The notes beneath the pieces were generated by a model. That model worked only from the letters and a program-made list of their open reading frames with translations. It was not told where the DNA came from and made no database searches. This document shows positions 12,305-24,100 of a stretch of 64,000 nucleotides of DNA, in pieces. The DNA is from Microcyclospora pomicola (Eukaryota; Ascomycota; Dothideomycetes; Capnodiales). Position numbers and translations under genes: made by a program. The stretch covers positions 310,001-374,000 of the forward strand of contig NHNY01000009.1 of assembly GCA_002786065.1 (NCBI GenBank). Reading direction: 5' to 3'. Numbering within the stretch: position 1 is the first letter of the stretch; each line of letters opens with the position of its first letter.

Positions 12305-13257
12305 ATGGCGGACCCATCAACAGCTCCTCCCGCTTCTCCCTCCGCCATCATCCACTCGCCCTACCTCCGCTCCCTCCTGGTATGCCTCCCCTCCTCGCCG
12401 CACTCTCCACCCGCGTGAACCCAAGCTAACCTCCCCAGGCAGGCGGCCTCGCCGGCACCGTAGTCGACACCTCGCTCTTCCCGCTCGACACGCTCAAGAC
12501 CCGCCTGCAGTCCTCCGCCGGCTTCTTCGCCGCCGGCGGCTTCCGCGGCGTCTACAACGGCATCGGCAGCGCGGTCGTCGGCAGCGCGCCGGGCGCGGCC
12601 CTCTTCTTCGTCACCTACGACGGCGTCAAACGCCGCTTCGGGACCGACGCGACCAGCGGCGCGGGCGTGCATATGCTCGCCGCGTCGATCGGCGAGGTCG
12701 CAGCGTGTGCGGTGCGCGTGCCGACCGAGGTGGTGAAACAGCGCGTGCAGGCGAAGCAGTTCCGGCGGTCGAGCGAGGCGCTGCGGGATATACTGGCGCT
12801 GCGGCGGACCAGGGGGTGGCTGGGCATGGGGCGCGAGCTGTATCGCGGGTGGGGGATCACGGTGCTGCGCGAGGTGCCGTTTACGGTGATTCAGTTCCCG
12901 CTGTGGGAGGCGATGAAGCGGTGGAGTGTGGAGGGGCGGCGGAGGTCGCGGGGTCAAGTCGCTGGGAAGGTAGAGGAGGTGCTCACGGTGTCCGCGGCGG
13001 AGTCGGCGCTGTATGGGTCATTGTCAGGCGCGGTGGCGGCGGGGTTCACGACGCCGCTGGACGTGTTGAAGACGCGGCTTATGCTGGCCAAGGAGCGCGA
13101 GAGCGTGGTGACGATTACACAACGGGTGTGGAGGGAGGAGGGTGGACGAGCCTTCTTCGCTGGACTCGGCCCGCGGACGATGTGGATTAGCATCGGTGGA
13201 GCCGTTTTCTTGGGCACATATCAGTGGGTGGCGAACGTGCTGGGTGGAGGATCATGA
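12305..13257 (+). CDS. PET8: Mitochondrial S-adenosylmethionine carrier
   Basis: Imports S-adenosylmethionine into mitochondria in exchange for S-adenosylhomocysteine (known for the Pet8/SAMC family). Two exons, 12305-12379 and 12439-13257, with a 59-bp intron, give 297 aa. Splicing restores the first repeat [20 protein letters not shown]. The three signatures are [20 protein letters not shown] and [10 protein letters not shown]. The PTEVVKQR signature in repeat two and the short total length separate it from other carriers and point to the SAM group. Codon use is very GC-rich. It is the second mitochondrial carrier in the window and is not adjacent to or co-directional with the first. Confidence 0.9.
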
Positions 13258-13626
13258 CAGGAGTCATGTCCGGTCGAGATCGACGCAACCAGGCGCGGCG
13301 GGCGGAATGTATCATAGTGCGGTGTACAAAAGCAAAGCGGAACCATAGAATATAGAGCAATCGGGAGGATTGCATGTGCATCACGACGACTACGATAAGA
13401 CAATGGTCGAAGCAGAGGCAAAAGTCTCTTACCTGCTAAGCAATATGGTGCTGTAAGCTGGAACATATCGAAGACAAGTACTGTCGTGCTTTACTTTCGC
13501 AGAATGCCTGCACGGCTCAGGGGTCGATATTGATCATGATACTCATCTCTGCTGGGCACAACAATGCCGCTTGCGGCATCCCGAGCTCGTAATGTCTGCG
13601 CAGTATATTCAATACTGCCCTTATTT
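13258..13626. other. Convergent 3' region between PET8 and UPF3
   Basis: 369 bp between two gene ends. It presumably contains both polyadenylation regions; I see nothing else. Confidence 0.5.
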
Positions 13627-15306
13627 TCACTTCGGCGCAGGAACAGCGGGAGTCTGAGTCTGAGTAGTGGCCGCAGCTGCTGGAGCTGTTGCCGCAGCCG
13701 TGTTGTTAGCAGCAGCAGCACCGCCTCGTCCGGCCCGTCCACCACCTCTGTTGCCCCTGAACCCTCCTCTCCCGCCACCTCCCTGTCCAGGCGATCCGGC
13801 CGCAGCACCACCATTACCAGCCCCACCTCCCCCACCGCCCTGTCTCTCTTTGAACTCCAGAACTTCCACCGCACCATTGGCGACAGTCACCTTTTTTGCT
13901 TCCATCGCCTTCTTAAGCCCCGCGTTATCCTTGAACATAGCAATGGCCGTGCCTTTGCGTGGGTCGATCGTGACGTTCACCATCTCGCCAAACTCGCTCA
14001 ACGCTTTCATGATGAGCATTTCGGTCATGCCCTGGCTTGGATTGGCATGTTTGAGGTACGCTTTCGTTGCGCTAATGTTGGATGGCGACGCTGCTGTTGA
14101 AGTGTTTGCTCCTTTTCCAGCTGAACCCTGCTTGTTCTGCCCTTGAGCGACATTGGAGTTTGGTGGCTTCACGATTGATGTCGGTGCTGGCTTTGACGTG
14201 GCGGTCGTAGAAGGCTGCGTGGGCGGATTGTCCTGCTTGGCAGATGCTGGTGCGGTTGGCGTTGCCTTCGGTTTGATGCCCAAGTCCTTCTGCAGCATTT
14301 TCTTGATCCCCTCGGCATTGTTCCCTCTTTGTCGCGGAGCAGAGCCCCTTTGTGGCGCTGGACTTGCCCTTCCTGCAGCCGCTGGTAGGACAGGTACGGC
14401 ATTTTGCGGCTTCGGTGATTGAGCTGGTTTCTTCTGCCGAGCAGGAGATGCAGATTTCAAATCACCTTGCTGTGCTTGGGCTTGTGCTGGTCCGCTCTTC
14501 TGCTGTTGTTTACCACTTGCCTGCTTGTTGAGCACTTTCGTAGCCTCCTTCGCAGCGAGCTCCACTTTAGAAGGCTGTGTCTTCGTTTCTTTCTCAACAG
14601 GGGTGTCCTTGCTTTGGTTCCTTCCATGGGCCACAACCTTCTTGTCTTTCTCTTTCTCCGCCTTGGTCGCAGCTATCTTATTCGCTGCGGCCTTCGCCTT
14701 GTTTGCTTTCTTCTCTCTCAGATCATCTATCAGAGGTGTGCTCTTGACAGGCTCAGGTTTCTCTTTCTCCGCTCCAACATTCTCGATAGCCGCCGGCTTG
14801 ACAAGGGGCATTGTTTCCGCTTCGAGAAAGGCGATGAACTCCGGATCCTGGTCGATAGTGCCTTGTCGGTTATCTGCCCGGGGCTTGGCCTGTAGTGGGG
14901 TGCGCTGGTTCGGCGCAAAGCCTAGAGAAGGTAGGAGCTGTCTGAGTTCCGGAATCTTGTGCGAACCAGCTTTGTCGTGGAAAACAATGCTTAAGAATCT
15001 GCTCTCAAACTCGCTGACCAGTTGCTCATTCTTCAGGTGAATGTAGCAGCGACTCTGCTCGGGCATCTTGCCTGGACTCTTGATCTTGCCCTGACGGTAC
15101 TCCCGCCAGTCGACTTTGCCCTTGCCCAGCTTCCATTCCTCTCCAAGAACCTCTTCAAATTCAGTAAGCGTGAGGTTAGGCGGCAGCCGACGGATCTCGA
15201 GCTTCAGGCGGGACGCCGGTGCTTTCGCAGGAGCTGCTCGTGCGGCGGCATTGACAGGTAGGACCCCGCCCGCTCGTTCGCTCTTTGCCAGGACTTTCGG
15301 CGCCAT
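13627..15306 (-). CDS. UPF3: Nonsense-mediated decay factor UPF3 (Smg-4/UPF3 domain)
   Basis: A regulator of nonsense-mediated mRNA decay that binds UPF2 through an RRM-like domain. Single exon, 559 aa. The Smg-4/UPF3 domain spans about residues 30-150: LKLEIRRLPPNLTLTEFEE, then the DWREYRQGK and SRCYIHLKN segments. The middle is a long Lys/Ala/Gln/Pro-rich linker. Near residues 425-500 a second RRM-like unit is visible (MKALSEFGEMVNVTIDPRKG and TAIAMFKDNAGLKKAME). It is followed by a Gly/Arg-rich RGG-type tail with Ala runs. The start is the first ATG, next to a basic N-terminus. Confidence 0.9.
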   Translation of the reverse strand: MAPKVLAKSERAGGVLPVNAAARAAPAKAPASRLKLEIRRLPPNLTLTEFEEVLGEEWKLGKGKVDWREYRQGKIKSPGKMPEQSRCYIHLKNEQLVSEFESRFLSIVFHDKAGSHKIPELRQLLPSLGFAPNQRTPLQAKPRADNRQGTIDQDPEFIAFLEAETMPLVKPAAIENVGAEKEKPEPVKSTPLIDDLREKKANKAKAAANKIAATKAEKEKDKKVVAHGRNQSKDTPVEKETKTQPSKVELAAKEATKVLNKQASGKQQQKSGPAQAQAQQGDLKSASPARQKKPAQSPKPQNAVPVLPAAAGRASPAPQRGSAPRQRGNNAEGIKKMLQKDLGIKPKATPTAPASAKQDNPPTQPSTTATSKPAPTSIVKPPNSNVAQGQNKQGSAGKGANTSTAASPSNISATKAYLKHANPSQGMTEMLIMKALSEFGEMVNVTIDPRKGTAIAMFKDNAGLKKAMEAKKVTVANGAVEVLEFKERQGGGGGGAGNGGAAAGSPGQGGGGRGGFRGNRGGGRAGRGGAAAANNTAAATAPAAAATTQTQTPAVPAPK

Positions 15307-17733
15307 CTTTCCGGTATGGATCTAAGAGCGATCGAGAAGTTGTCGAGCAGTCGGCTCCTACAATCCACGAATACCGTCTTGTCGAGAGCTCGCGAGAACA
15401 GAAGCTAAAATGGAAACAGCACACGAATAGTTGAAGAAGTGACGATAGCCGAGCGCGTCTAAATCGATAATCGGCTCGGAGCGATCATGCCGCGAGCCGC
15501 GAGCCCTGGCGGAACGAAGAATGAACAGCACCGGATATTAAATGCGTACGTTGTGAATAGATGCAGGAATAACGTCTCCGTATTGCTTGTAGTCATGCGA
15601 CTGAACAATTGAGCCGACTCACTACTTTACAAGACATGTTAGGATCGACGACATCGTGTTCAACGTGGTGTGCATGTGTACGAGGACCTTATCGATAAGG
15701 TCGACGTAGGTGAGCTTGGAGTCCATGGTGACATGACAGTATTCTTGTCAACTAATCCAGACCGGACGCTACACATCTACAATGACATGTCTGATATTCA
15801 GACGATAGCTGCTTATTGCGCCAGAGGGATTGAAGACACTCCATTATTGTTATTGGCCTTAGCTACAGTGAACGGTCTTGCTGCTTCGTTCGTTCATCGA
15901 AGCTTCCTCAAGACTCCTGTTTGCAAAGCCATCCATGATGAGTTGATCACATTGATGCTCAACACTTCCGTCCTGCCTTATCATGTCCAACCGCATTCAA
16001 CGTCACTTTTGATCAGAGTACCTCTCACAAGCGATCATTCTTCACTGTATAGCATAATACCGATCTCGAGAACAGGCACAACCGGATGAAACGCTGATCT
16101 CGCATGGATAGGCGCTGGAATGACTAGTATGCACGACTCAGTGCAGTCACTCCAATGGCCTTCATTGATCTAGCCAGCATGGATACTGTCGTCTGAATGC
16201 CATGATCGGACGCTGCTGTTAGCAGCAACAAGCCGATCACAGCTCTTCATGCTTGTACTCATGTCCCATTCGACGTCAGTATTCCAGGGACTCAAGAGGA
16301 AACAACTTGAACGAACTACTGGCCCTTGCTTTGTGTGTTGTCGGACAGTACATCGATCCAGATCAATCCAACCCTAGCAGGGCCGAAGATGTCTTTAGTG
16401 ATCATGGTCTCTACCGTTGACCGATCTGCCGCCGACGATGCTGCGAGATTTGTTAAGATACCTACCACGGATCTAGGAGTCAACGATCTGCTGCACTGAG
16501 TCAGAAAAAAGAAAAGGGGATTCGATCAGGATCTGTGTTTTGCAATCGATCGAGGTTGTCGATATTGGATGACTCTATTATAGGATGTGAAGTGACTCAG
16601 GTGTAAGCAATCGTATACACTGTAGAGAGCCACAACGACCGGCTCGAGCTCTCAGCCGATCGATTGTGACGGAGAGATGACTCTACTGATATTGTAGGAA
16701 ATCTGCGATGATACCTGGAGCTTCCTAAAAGTTGATATCTCGTTTCATCGATATCTGAGCATCGAGATATCGAGGCCAGTCTACCTAAGGTTATGTAGAC
16801 GTAAGATTTCCAGCTCTCATGACCATCCACCGCTCATGTCTTGAACATAGAACGTGGAGCAGTAGTCGTACATGACGTATACAATACATGCCGACAGGGA
16901 AATTTGTGATCATCCAGCACGATGCTCGAGCAGAACATTTGTCAACACCCAGGCGCATCAATCATGCCAGGGTGAAGAAGTGTGTGTCGACTTCTGCAGG
17001 CCATCAAAGATCCCTGCGAGGGTATCTAGATATCAAGCGACTGCGCAGCCATCCCCTCCATCCCAAAGCAGCATGCACACTAGCAAACGCATGACAATAC
17101 TGCAAGACGAGTTGGCTGACCACAGCGCATGTCAGTCTCGAACAATAGGTATCATTCGAAGCTCGTGCTCACTGCATAAGCGCAGGAAGGACAAACAGCT
17201 GACAATCATGCACTTCGCCTCCCAACACTCTCTACAGGTATGTATCGACACAAACAACAGCAGCAGCAACAACAACGATACCATTCAGCCTCGCCTGGCT
17301 CCTCGCTGTCCACCAACTGAACTAGAGATCAGGGCATGTAACATACTGCATTAAAGGGCCCACTGACTCGAAGTAGGCGTTGCATTCCAACGCATCGAGG
17401 TGCCGGGCCTCGCTCCGATACGAACCTTAGGATTCCTCCCGGTCGGGATCGGGACAGGGGCTAGGTGTGCATGTACATATCTCATGTACATGTAGGCATA
17501 CATCATGTGTGACAACGAGAGGTGTCGGCTAAGAACCCCTGCTGGTTTCCGAGCACTCCAAAGGACGATCCCGCGATCTTGGAACTGGACTTACTGTATC
17601 TGTCCGGGACCTCGATGGATACTTGCCACATGACTCACTCATGCTCTACACGAGGATACGTGCGGGTACGTGACTGAGTCACTAAGCCATGCAGCTAGAA
17701 TGATGCAGAGTCTATGGCAGTACGATGATCTGA
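15307..17733. other. Gene-poor region, nothing recognised
   Basis: 2.4 kb. The first 150 bases hold the UPF3 promoter. The longest ORF (15670-16089, plus) starts at GTG and has no recognisable family, so it is not called. Around 16730-16770 there are clustered ATCGATATC and GATATC words. Around 17468-17495 the word CATGTACAT/ATGTACATG recurs. No transposon termini were found. Confidence 0.5.
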
Positions 17734-18999
17734 ATGAAACACCTAAGACCTTATGAGTTTGTTCGACCTTTACGATACTCTACCAGGCCACTATCAAAGA
17801 CAATGACAGCAAGCATGACTCAAGGTAGTCTCGGCATCCGTACGCACTTCGAGAGTGAGTACCGTGTCTTCGATAAATCCGGCCAGCTGCCCTTCTGCGT
17901 GATCATCGGCCTTTGTCGTCGAACCCCAACCGACACAGATCCTCGACCCTTGGTCGTCGACATCAAAGGTTCAGCTCTTGACGTGCCGTATGCACTTGCC
18001 AATGGACTACTCAGCTTGCATGAGCAAGGTGCGGGTGAGAGGCCTGGAATCAAGGTAGATGTAAGCCGCCTTTCCAAAGCACAAGGTGCATCCGCCTACA
18101 TCGTTCTCTCGCCGCCCGTGAACCGAACCAAAGTCAGATATGAAGCATATACAACCCACTCATACAGAGTCGATCCCAAGAGTGAGCTGGCGGCCCTCTT
18201 GGAGCCCGGTAGAAGATATAGTATCAGCCTTGCTACTTCAGATCTGGGTATAAGACGATATGCCTACGGCGATGTCGATCAGCTAACTGGCGTCGATGGC
18301 GAGTTTCGACAATCGCAGGACCAGCCTCAGCTGATCAACAGCAGAGCCAGCTCCGGCCATGCAAGCTTCAAAGTCCTATCATCGCTGCGTTGGGCCCCAG
18401 AAGTAATCACGCATATGCGACTGTTATCAACGGCAGCTTCACCAGCCGCACAATCTTGCACTGCAGTGCTCGAGTATTCATTCACCAATACCGGCACTAC
18501 ACCGCTAAGCGTACAATTTCGTGGCAATCAGCTCTACCTGATGCCCTGTGGTCTTTTCTCAGGCGAGATCGATGGCGAGGACGGTCGAATACGGATTCTC
18601 GATCCTTCAGCACCAGGCTTGTCCTGCCTCCAAATCCACGATTTCCAAACAGATGCCATTGTCTTCCAAGACTCGAAAGCTCGAGTATGCGGTCTTTACG
18701 ACACGAAAGCCGATAGACGAATTCGACTTTCCAATCTTGTTACACTCATGCCTGGTGAACCATATGTTAGACAGGTAGGCATCGGCCAGAAGTTGGCTTC
18801 GCTCCCAGACGGCGAATACGGAATTCGCCTCCAAGCAAGAGGAGCTTGGTGGTGCTCTGGCACAGTCGAGCAGATCACCGATCAAGGCGATGATAGAGTG
18901 CCACGACGGCTGCATAACACGTTCATCCCACCATTGCAGCTGAGGAGTAATGACATGGTTCGTCTGTGTGTTGTAGGTGGGAGATGCATCCCTCGATAG
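17734..18999 (+). CDS. Orphan protein of unknown function, 421 aa
   Basis: A long single-exon ORF of 421 aa from ATG 17734. A second in-frame ATG at 17803 (MTASMTQGSLGIRTHF) is an equally good start. Charge and hydrophobic pattern are those of a soluble globular protein rich in beta strands; there is no signal peptide, TM segment or catalytic signature I recognise. Two segments have the look of beta-sandwich domains: about residues 40-130 (LPFCVIIGLCRR) and about 245-380 (ALEYSF-like strand, MPCGLFSGEIDGEDG, VTLMPGEPYVRQVGIG). It sits alone, with more than 2 kb of gene-free DNA on both sides. Its length without stops and varied composition argue that it is real. Confidence 0.7.
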   Translation: MKHLRPYEFVRPLRYSTRPLSKTMTASMTQGSLGIRTHFESEYRVFDKSGQLPFCVIIGLCRRTPTDTDPRPLVVDIKGSALDVPYALANGLLSLHEQGAGERPGIKVDVSRLSKAQGASAYIVLSPPVNRTKVRYEAYTTHSYRVDPKSELAALLEPGRRYSISLATSDLGIRRYAYGDVDQLTGVDGEFRQSQDQPQLINSRASSGHASFKVLSSLRWAPEVITHMRLLSTAASPAAQSCTAVLEYSFTNTGTTPLSVQFRGNQLYLMPCGLFSGEIDGEDGRIRILDPSAPGLSCLQIHDFQTDAIVFQDSKARVCGLYDTKADRRIRLSNLVTLMPGEPYVRQVGIGQKLASLPDGEYGIRLQARGAWWCSGTVEQITDQGDDRVPRRLHNTFIPPLQLRSNDMVRLCVVGGRCIPR

Positions 19000-21117
19000 G
19001 ACCTCAGCACGAGCACCAGCATCAGCGAATGTAGGACGAAGCATTATTTCGCCCCCACACTTTACCACTGACGTCCAACACACGTTCATGATAATAAGCT
19101 GCAACGACATGTCAAACACTGCCAGCACATCCACGACATCCCAGATAACCCAGCTACCGGGCCCAGCCCCGACACGAAGCTTTGCGCCGATGAACCCAGT
19201 GGTCAGGGGCTGGGACAGACACACACCCACACACCCCTACACACTTACACACATCATACACCATAAATGATACCTACATGATAATGATACATCCCTGACA
19301 TGCACAAAGCATGCATGCACCTCGCCCACAGCCCCCTCCAGCTCGTGCACACAAGCTTTCCCGCGGCAGGATTCAGGATCGCGTCTGCGTCTGCATTTGC
19401 ATCTGCATCTGCAGCACCCATGCGGCCATGCCATGCCATATCATACCCTGTCATGCGGCTACTGGTTCGGGCAGCAGGAAACTGACTAGGGAGGGGAGGC
19501 GAGCTAGGTTCCGACCGTATCGGCGTGTGGTATGTATGTATTTATTTATGCCAGGCGGCGGGAGGGGAGGGTACCGATGCGTCGGTTGTTGTTGTTTGAG
19601 TTGGTTTGTCCCGGGTGCGTGGAATCAGGTTCGTGGGGTACCAGCCATCCTTCCTCTCTCCTCGCTGGTGCTAGATGGTCGTATGAGCATAGACAGATAG
19701 TGTGGTGTGTGGTATAGACCGTGTAATACAATGCCGATCCAGCCCCTTCGGCCGGCATATCCCATCCCATCCTACCTAGCTACGTTGTCGATGACATGGG
19801 GGCCGGGCAGGGCAGCTGCCTCCCTACCCCGACAAGGTAGGTACCGTAGCTTCGAAAACCCTAGACTTCGGCATCTCGAGGCCCGACAGACAGATGAAGG
19901 GAAGAGAACGGAAGATATCGGTTTCGGCAGCACGATGGACCTCACGATCGACCATGCGTGCGTTGATGATTTGAATAAGGTAAACCGCCTACCTGGTCAC
20001 TAGCTTTAGCATTGTCATTGGCATTGGCTGCCGGGGTCTGGATGGAGGTGGTGTTCATGCACTACCAGGGCAAGCATTGAATTGTGATCATTGTGCGTCG
20101 AAGCTGGCAGTGGTAGATGCGTGAACCGAACAAACGGACACAGATACAAACGAGCAATTTACGACAAGGGCTGGAAGGCAATATGCATTGTTAGCCACTT
20201 CACCTCACCTAGCTACTGTAAGTGCTCGAGCCAGATACATATGTATAGGCAAAGTGACACGTCACATTTCCTGCATGGGAAATACAAATCGCCCAAGCCA
20301 GATACAGCAGACAGTCAAAGCATGATCGTGATTGTGAATGTGATGAATGATCCATGTATTGTCGAGAAAAAGCTGTCTGCCGATCGTGTCGACCTGCACA
20401 CCCTTCTGCAATCTACATGCTGGCGCGCAAAGCACTGGTTGACCAATACGATACCGAAACCCCAGTCATCCACACATCCACTTTGACTTTCGTCATGCCC
20501 CTGCTGGCCCCAGCCGTCCGATCCCTCGGTATTCCATCCACAATCGAACAAAGGCACGGGTGCAAAACAAACCGAAACAATATATGCATTGCATCCAGTG
20601 CGTGATCCAGGCCGTGAGGCTGTAAAAGTTTCCCATATGTTATTTGCACCGAGATGTGATACCTTTCCGATGAGAAACAATAATCCCTGTTCACGATCCG
20701 TCTTTCTGTCCTGAAACCCGTGACATGCCCTAAGCTGTAGTTCCGTTCAATTTGCGCTGAATAACAAGGCTCGCGAATTCGAGATGAGGAGAAGCTGAGA
20801 TCAAACACGCTGAAGGATTTATACCAGGTCTGTAAGTGTGGAGGTGGAGGTGGATGTCCATTGGGACAAGCACTGTATCTGAGAAGGACCAGGCGAGGGA
20901 TAATGTCGTGAGAATTGTTGCGAAACAGTATCCACAACAGTGAGAAAGTGAGGGAGAAGAATCATAACGCCGTTTCCGCCGGTCCGCCTACTGGTCCGGA
21001 CATGAATGCAGGTTCCTCCGCTAAATAGATATGCTGATATTGAAGTGTCATGTATATGTGTGGGTCTGGACCCAATCATGATCCATCCGTCGGATGTATG
21101 TCGAAGACCATGATCTC
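19000..21117. other. Intergenic with simple repeats, no gene recognised
   Basis: 2.1 kb. It holds an AC-rich tract at about 19218-19260 and a (GCATCT)n-like hexamer run at about 19381-19416. ORFs that cross these repeats reflect the repeat only. The rightmost part is downstream of the minus-strand WD40 gene and probably carries its 3' UTR. Confidence 0.5.
19381..19416. repeat. (GCRTCT)n hexanucleotide microsatellite
   Basis: About six units of GCGTCT, GCATTT and GCATCT in a row, in non-coding DNA. Confidence 0.8.
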
Positions 21118-24100
21118 TCACAAGAAGCCACCTGCGTTGTAGACTCCCTGCTGCAGCGTCTCAGGTGGCATGTTGGCACGAATCTCTTTCGGGTTTCGGT
21201 AGCCGCCCATGGCGCTCTGCGACCGCGGTAGGTTCGCAGGGGGGATAGTGGTCTCGTGGAATCTGCCCTCTGCGCCGAGCACTGGCGGGGCCGGAGGTGG
21301 CGGCGGGGGAGGAGGAATCATGTTATTTGGCTGCGCAGAATAGTCCTGCTCGTATGCCGATCTGCCAAGTGTCTCCTGATTGGCGTTGTAATAGGTGTTT
21401 GGCAAGATCGGGAGCACCGATTCGTATGGTGAAGTCACACGAGAAGGTTCGGGCATCGGTGGTGACTTGGCGCGAGCGGCGACGCCGTTTCGCGAGCTGC
21501 TGCGCATACGGTCTGTCACGCCACGGAATCGTGAGCCAAGTGATTCGCTCATGCTACCATGCCGACGGCGCTGCATGGTCATGGATGGCGATGCAGTGGT
21601 AGCGCGACTCATGGGCTGTGGGAAGTTGTTTTGAGAGTATGTCGACGATGGAAGGAGGTCTACCGCAGCATCGGGCGCGTTGTCATCGATGGCGATGTTG
21701 ATCACGCCTGATCCGCCATTCGAAAACATGGTAGGTGGCGGCGGCGGTGGAGGGGGCCCAGCAAGGTGCTGGAGCTCGGGAAGGAGTATCGTCGGTTCCT
21801 CGTCTACCTCATGTATGATCACAGCTTGTTGATCGCGGTAGTGCAGAGCCTCGTCGATGCTGTTGATGCCAGGAGCCGTGGCCGCTGGAGCGTTCTGTAC
21901 ATCAGGAGGTGAGATCTTACGGACATGCCCTCGTGTCAAAGATGAACGCCGGTTGGAACTTGGAAGACCAGTCTTGTATGCCGGGTGCACAGGTGCTCCT
22001 GATCTGTTCTTCTCAGGCGGTGCTGAGGCTGAGCGTGCCGGAGCCTGCGTCACTTTCTGACCAAAGACCGTGGACGGAAGCAAAGGACCTAGGTCATCCA
22101 CCGTCTCGGCATTGTTACTGCCGCTCTCAAGGGACGAGGGCACCTGACTCAAATTCGAGCCCGTGACCTGGCTCAAGCATGAGCCGGCCCCACCACTGCT
22201 CATCGAGGAGAGTTCGCTGAAGTTGCCGGGTATCTCAGGCACTGGCGGAGCACGATCTTCCTCGTTGGGGTCAGCGCTCATATAGCGAGGGTGTCGCATA
22301 GCTCGGGGAGTGGCTGGCAGCCCAATGGCAGGCAAAGTCGTGGAAGATGCTTTGTTATATTTCGACATGGCATCAGGATCAACCGTGTGGCTGCGGGACA
22401 TTGGCGGCTGGAACGATGCAGGGTTATTGCTAAGATCGGTTTGCGAGCGCGGGCTCATGTTCGGTCGGAAGCCTGCGCTCAGCTCTCCTGGCATAGGGAT
22501 CGAAGGTGCTGAAGGCCTGCGTGCAAGCGATTGGCGACGAGCCTCGAGCTCCTTGGCGGCGATGTCCTTCTTGCTCATGATCCGAGGCCTCGAGCGAGGT
22601 ACAGAATCGTCATCCAATACGCTGTCTTTATGAATACTGGGTGCAGCCATGTCGGCCTCGCCGAACGGGATCGAAGGCTTTCGGCTACTTGATCTAGCAC
22701 GGCTGGCGGCTCTTCGTGCTTGCAAGCCGTCGCCTGCCTGTCGACTTGAGCTTCGGGCTCGGAACCTGACACGCGAATCTTCGTTGCGGCTCTCACTCTG
22801 CTCCTGTGCAGCCGGTACGTCTCGTGGGATTGGAAGAGGAGAAGAGGGTGACCGTGCGGCAGAGCCGCCTTTCCGGGATGAGCTCCGGCCTCTGTCAGAC
22901 CTGAGACGCAGATCGTCCGAACTGCCACGTGCGCCACGACTTCGTGCTCGTGAAGCTGCACGCTCAGGCGAGGTCGCCTTTCGTGTCTTCTTGTACTCAG
23001 ATCGCTGCGATCGCAAACTCTTGTGGGAGTCCACCGGCGAAGCGAGTTTGTAGAAATTCTCGTCGTCCGTGGTTGCGGGATCTGCAAGCGCCAATCGGGG
23101 ATTCGGTGCGTACTCCTGAGGCGACATCGGCACGGGAGAAGACGGTGATCGCTTGGCGGGTTGGATATACCGCACGTCCTCGCTGTGATGTGACTGTGAA
23201 GGCTCACGCATCCGACTGGCCGCCCGCCCTGATCGGCTTTCATTTCGTTTCCTGCTCTCTCCTCGCTGACGACTGGCAGCACGCTCAGCGCGGCGCAGAT
23301 TCCGAGCTTCTTCAACACTGCTGATGTATGCGTCAATGGCTCGTCCCTTGGTGCTGACACCAGTCAAAGGCGGACTGGGATCACCCGCTTTGCTGCCAGC
23401 AAAGCCTACACTGTACATCGACTCGGATCCTTGTGTGCTTGGCCCAGGCGTAGTCGCATCCATGTATCTCGTGTTCACGACCTGCACGGCCAGACCGTCC
23501 GGCTTTCGATCACGGACCACATCGCGGCCTTGTTGTGACTGCTCTCGCAGACGTGTGAAGACTCCTTTCGCAGGTGAAGGCAAGTGATCATCGTCCTTTG
23601 GCGGGATGGCGAGAGAAGGCCTGACGGCAGTCTGTGGTTCGGGCAAGCTAGCCTCCGATTCTGACCTCTGGCGGAACCTGTTACTCGCTGGCATGTCACG
23701 AGCAGCAGTCATGGGTGTCGCCATTTCCGCGGCTTCCTGCTTCGCTCGCTCGATGTCGCTTCGTGATGGCAGACGCTTTCGTCGGGCATACCCTCCAGGA
23801 GTTGCGGTACGTGCAGAGGATGGATCACGCATGGCTCTCGCTTTCGAGGCACCCCGCCACGGCTGAAGACCGCCTGGTGACAAAGCAGATTCCGCGATAG
23901 GCGTGGCCGCAACTGCATTGAGGCTCGTGGTGTTTTCGGCACCACCTTTAGCTCCAAACGTTGTGATCAGCTTGAGCGACGCATTCTTGGCCGTCATCCT
24001 GCCGGATCCAGATCTCGAAGGAGGCGAAAGCGGCGGACTGGTTGGATCTGTCAGGCGCGTCTGCTGTGCCGCGTAGACGGCGTCTTGGGCGCGTGGGGAG

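Noticed and set aside
13630-13638. RCGCCGAAG copy at the UPF3 stop codon, and others at 33331 and 53721
   Set aside because: These copies lie in coding exons and are explained by Ala-Pro-Lys-type or Gly-rich codons, so they are not counted as regulatory.
15670-16089. Plus-strand ORF of about 139 codons in the gap after UPF3
   Set aside because: It starts at GTG, has no domain or splice support, and sits in a gene-poor stretch.
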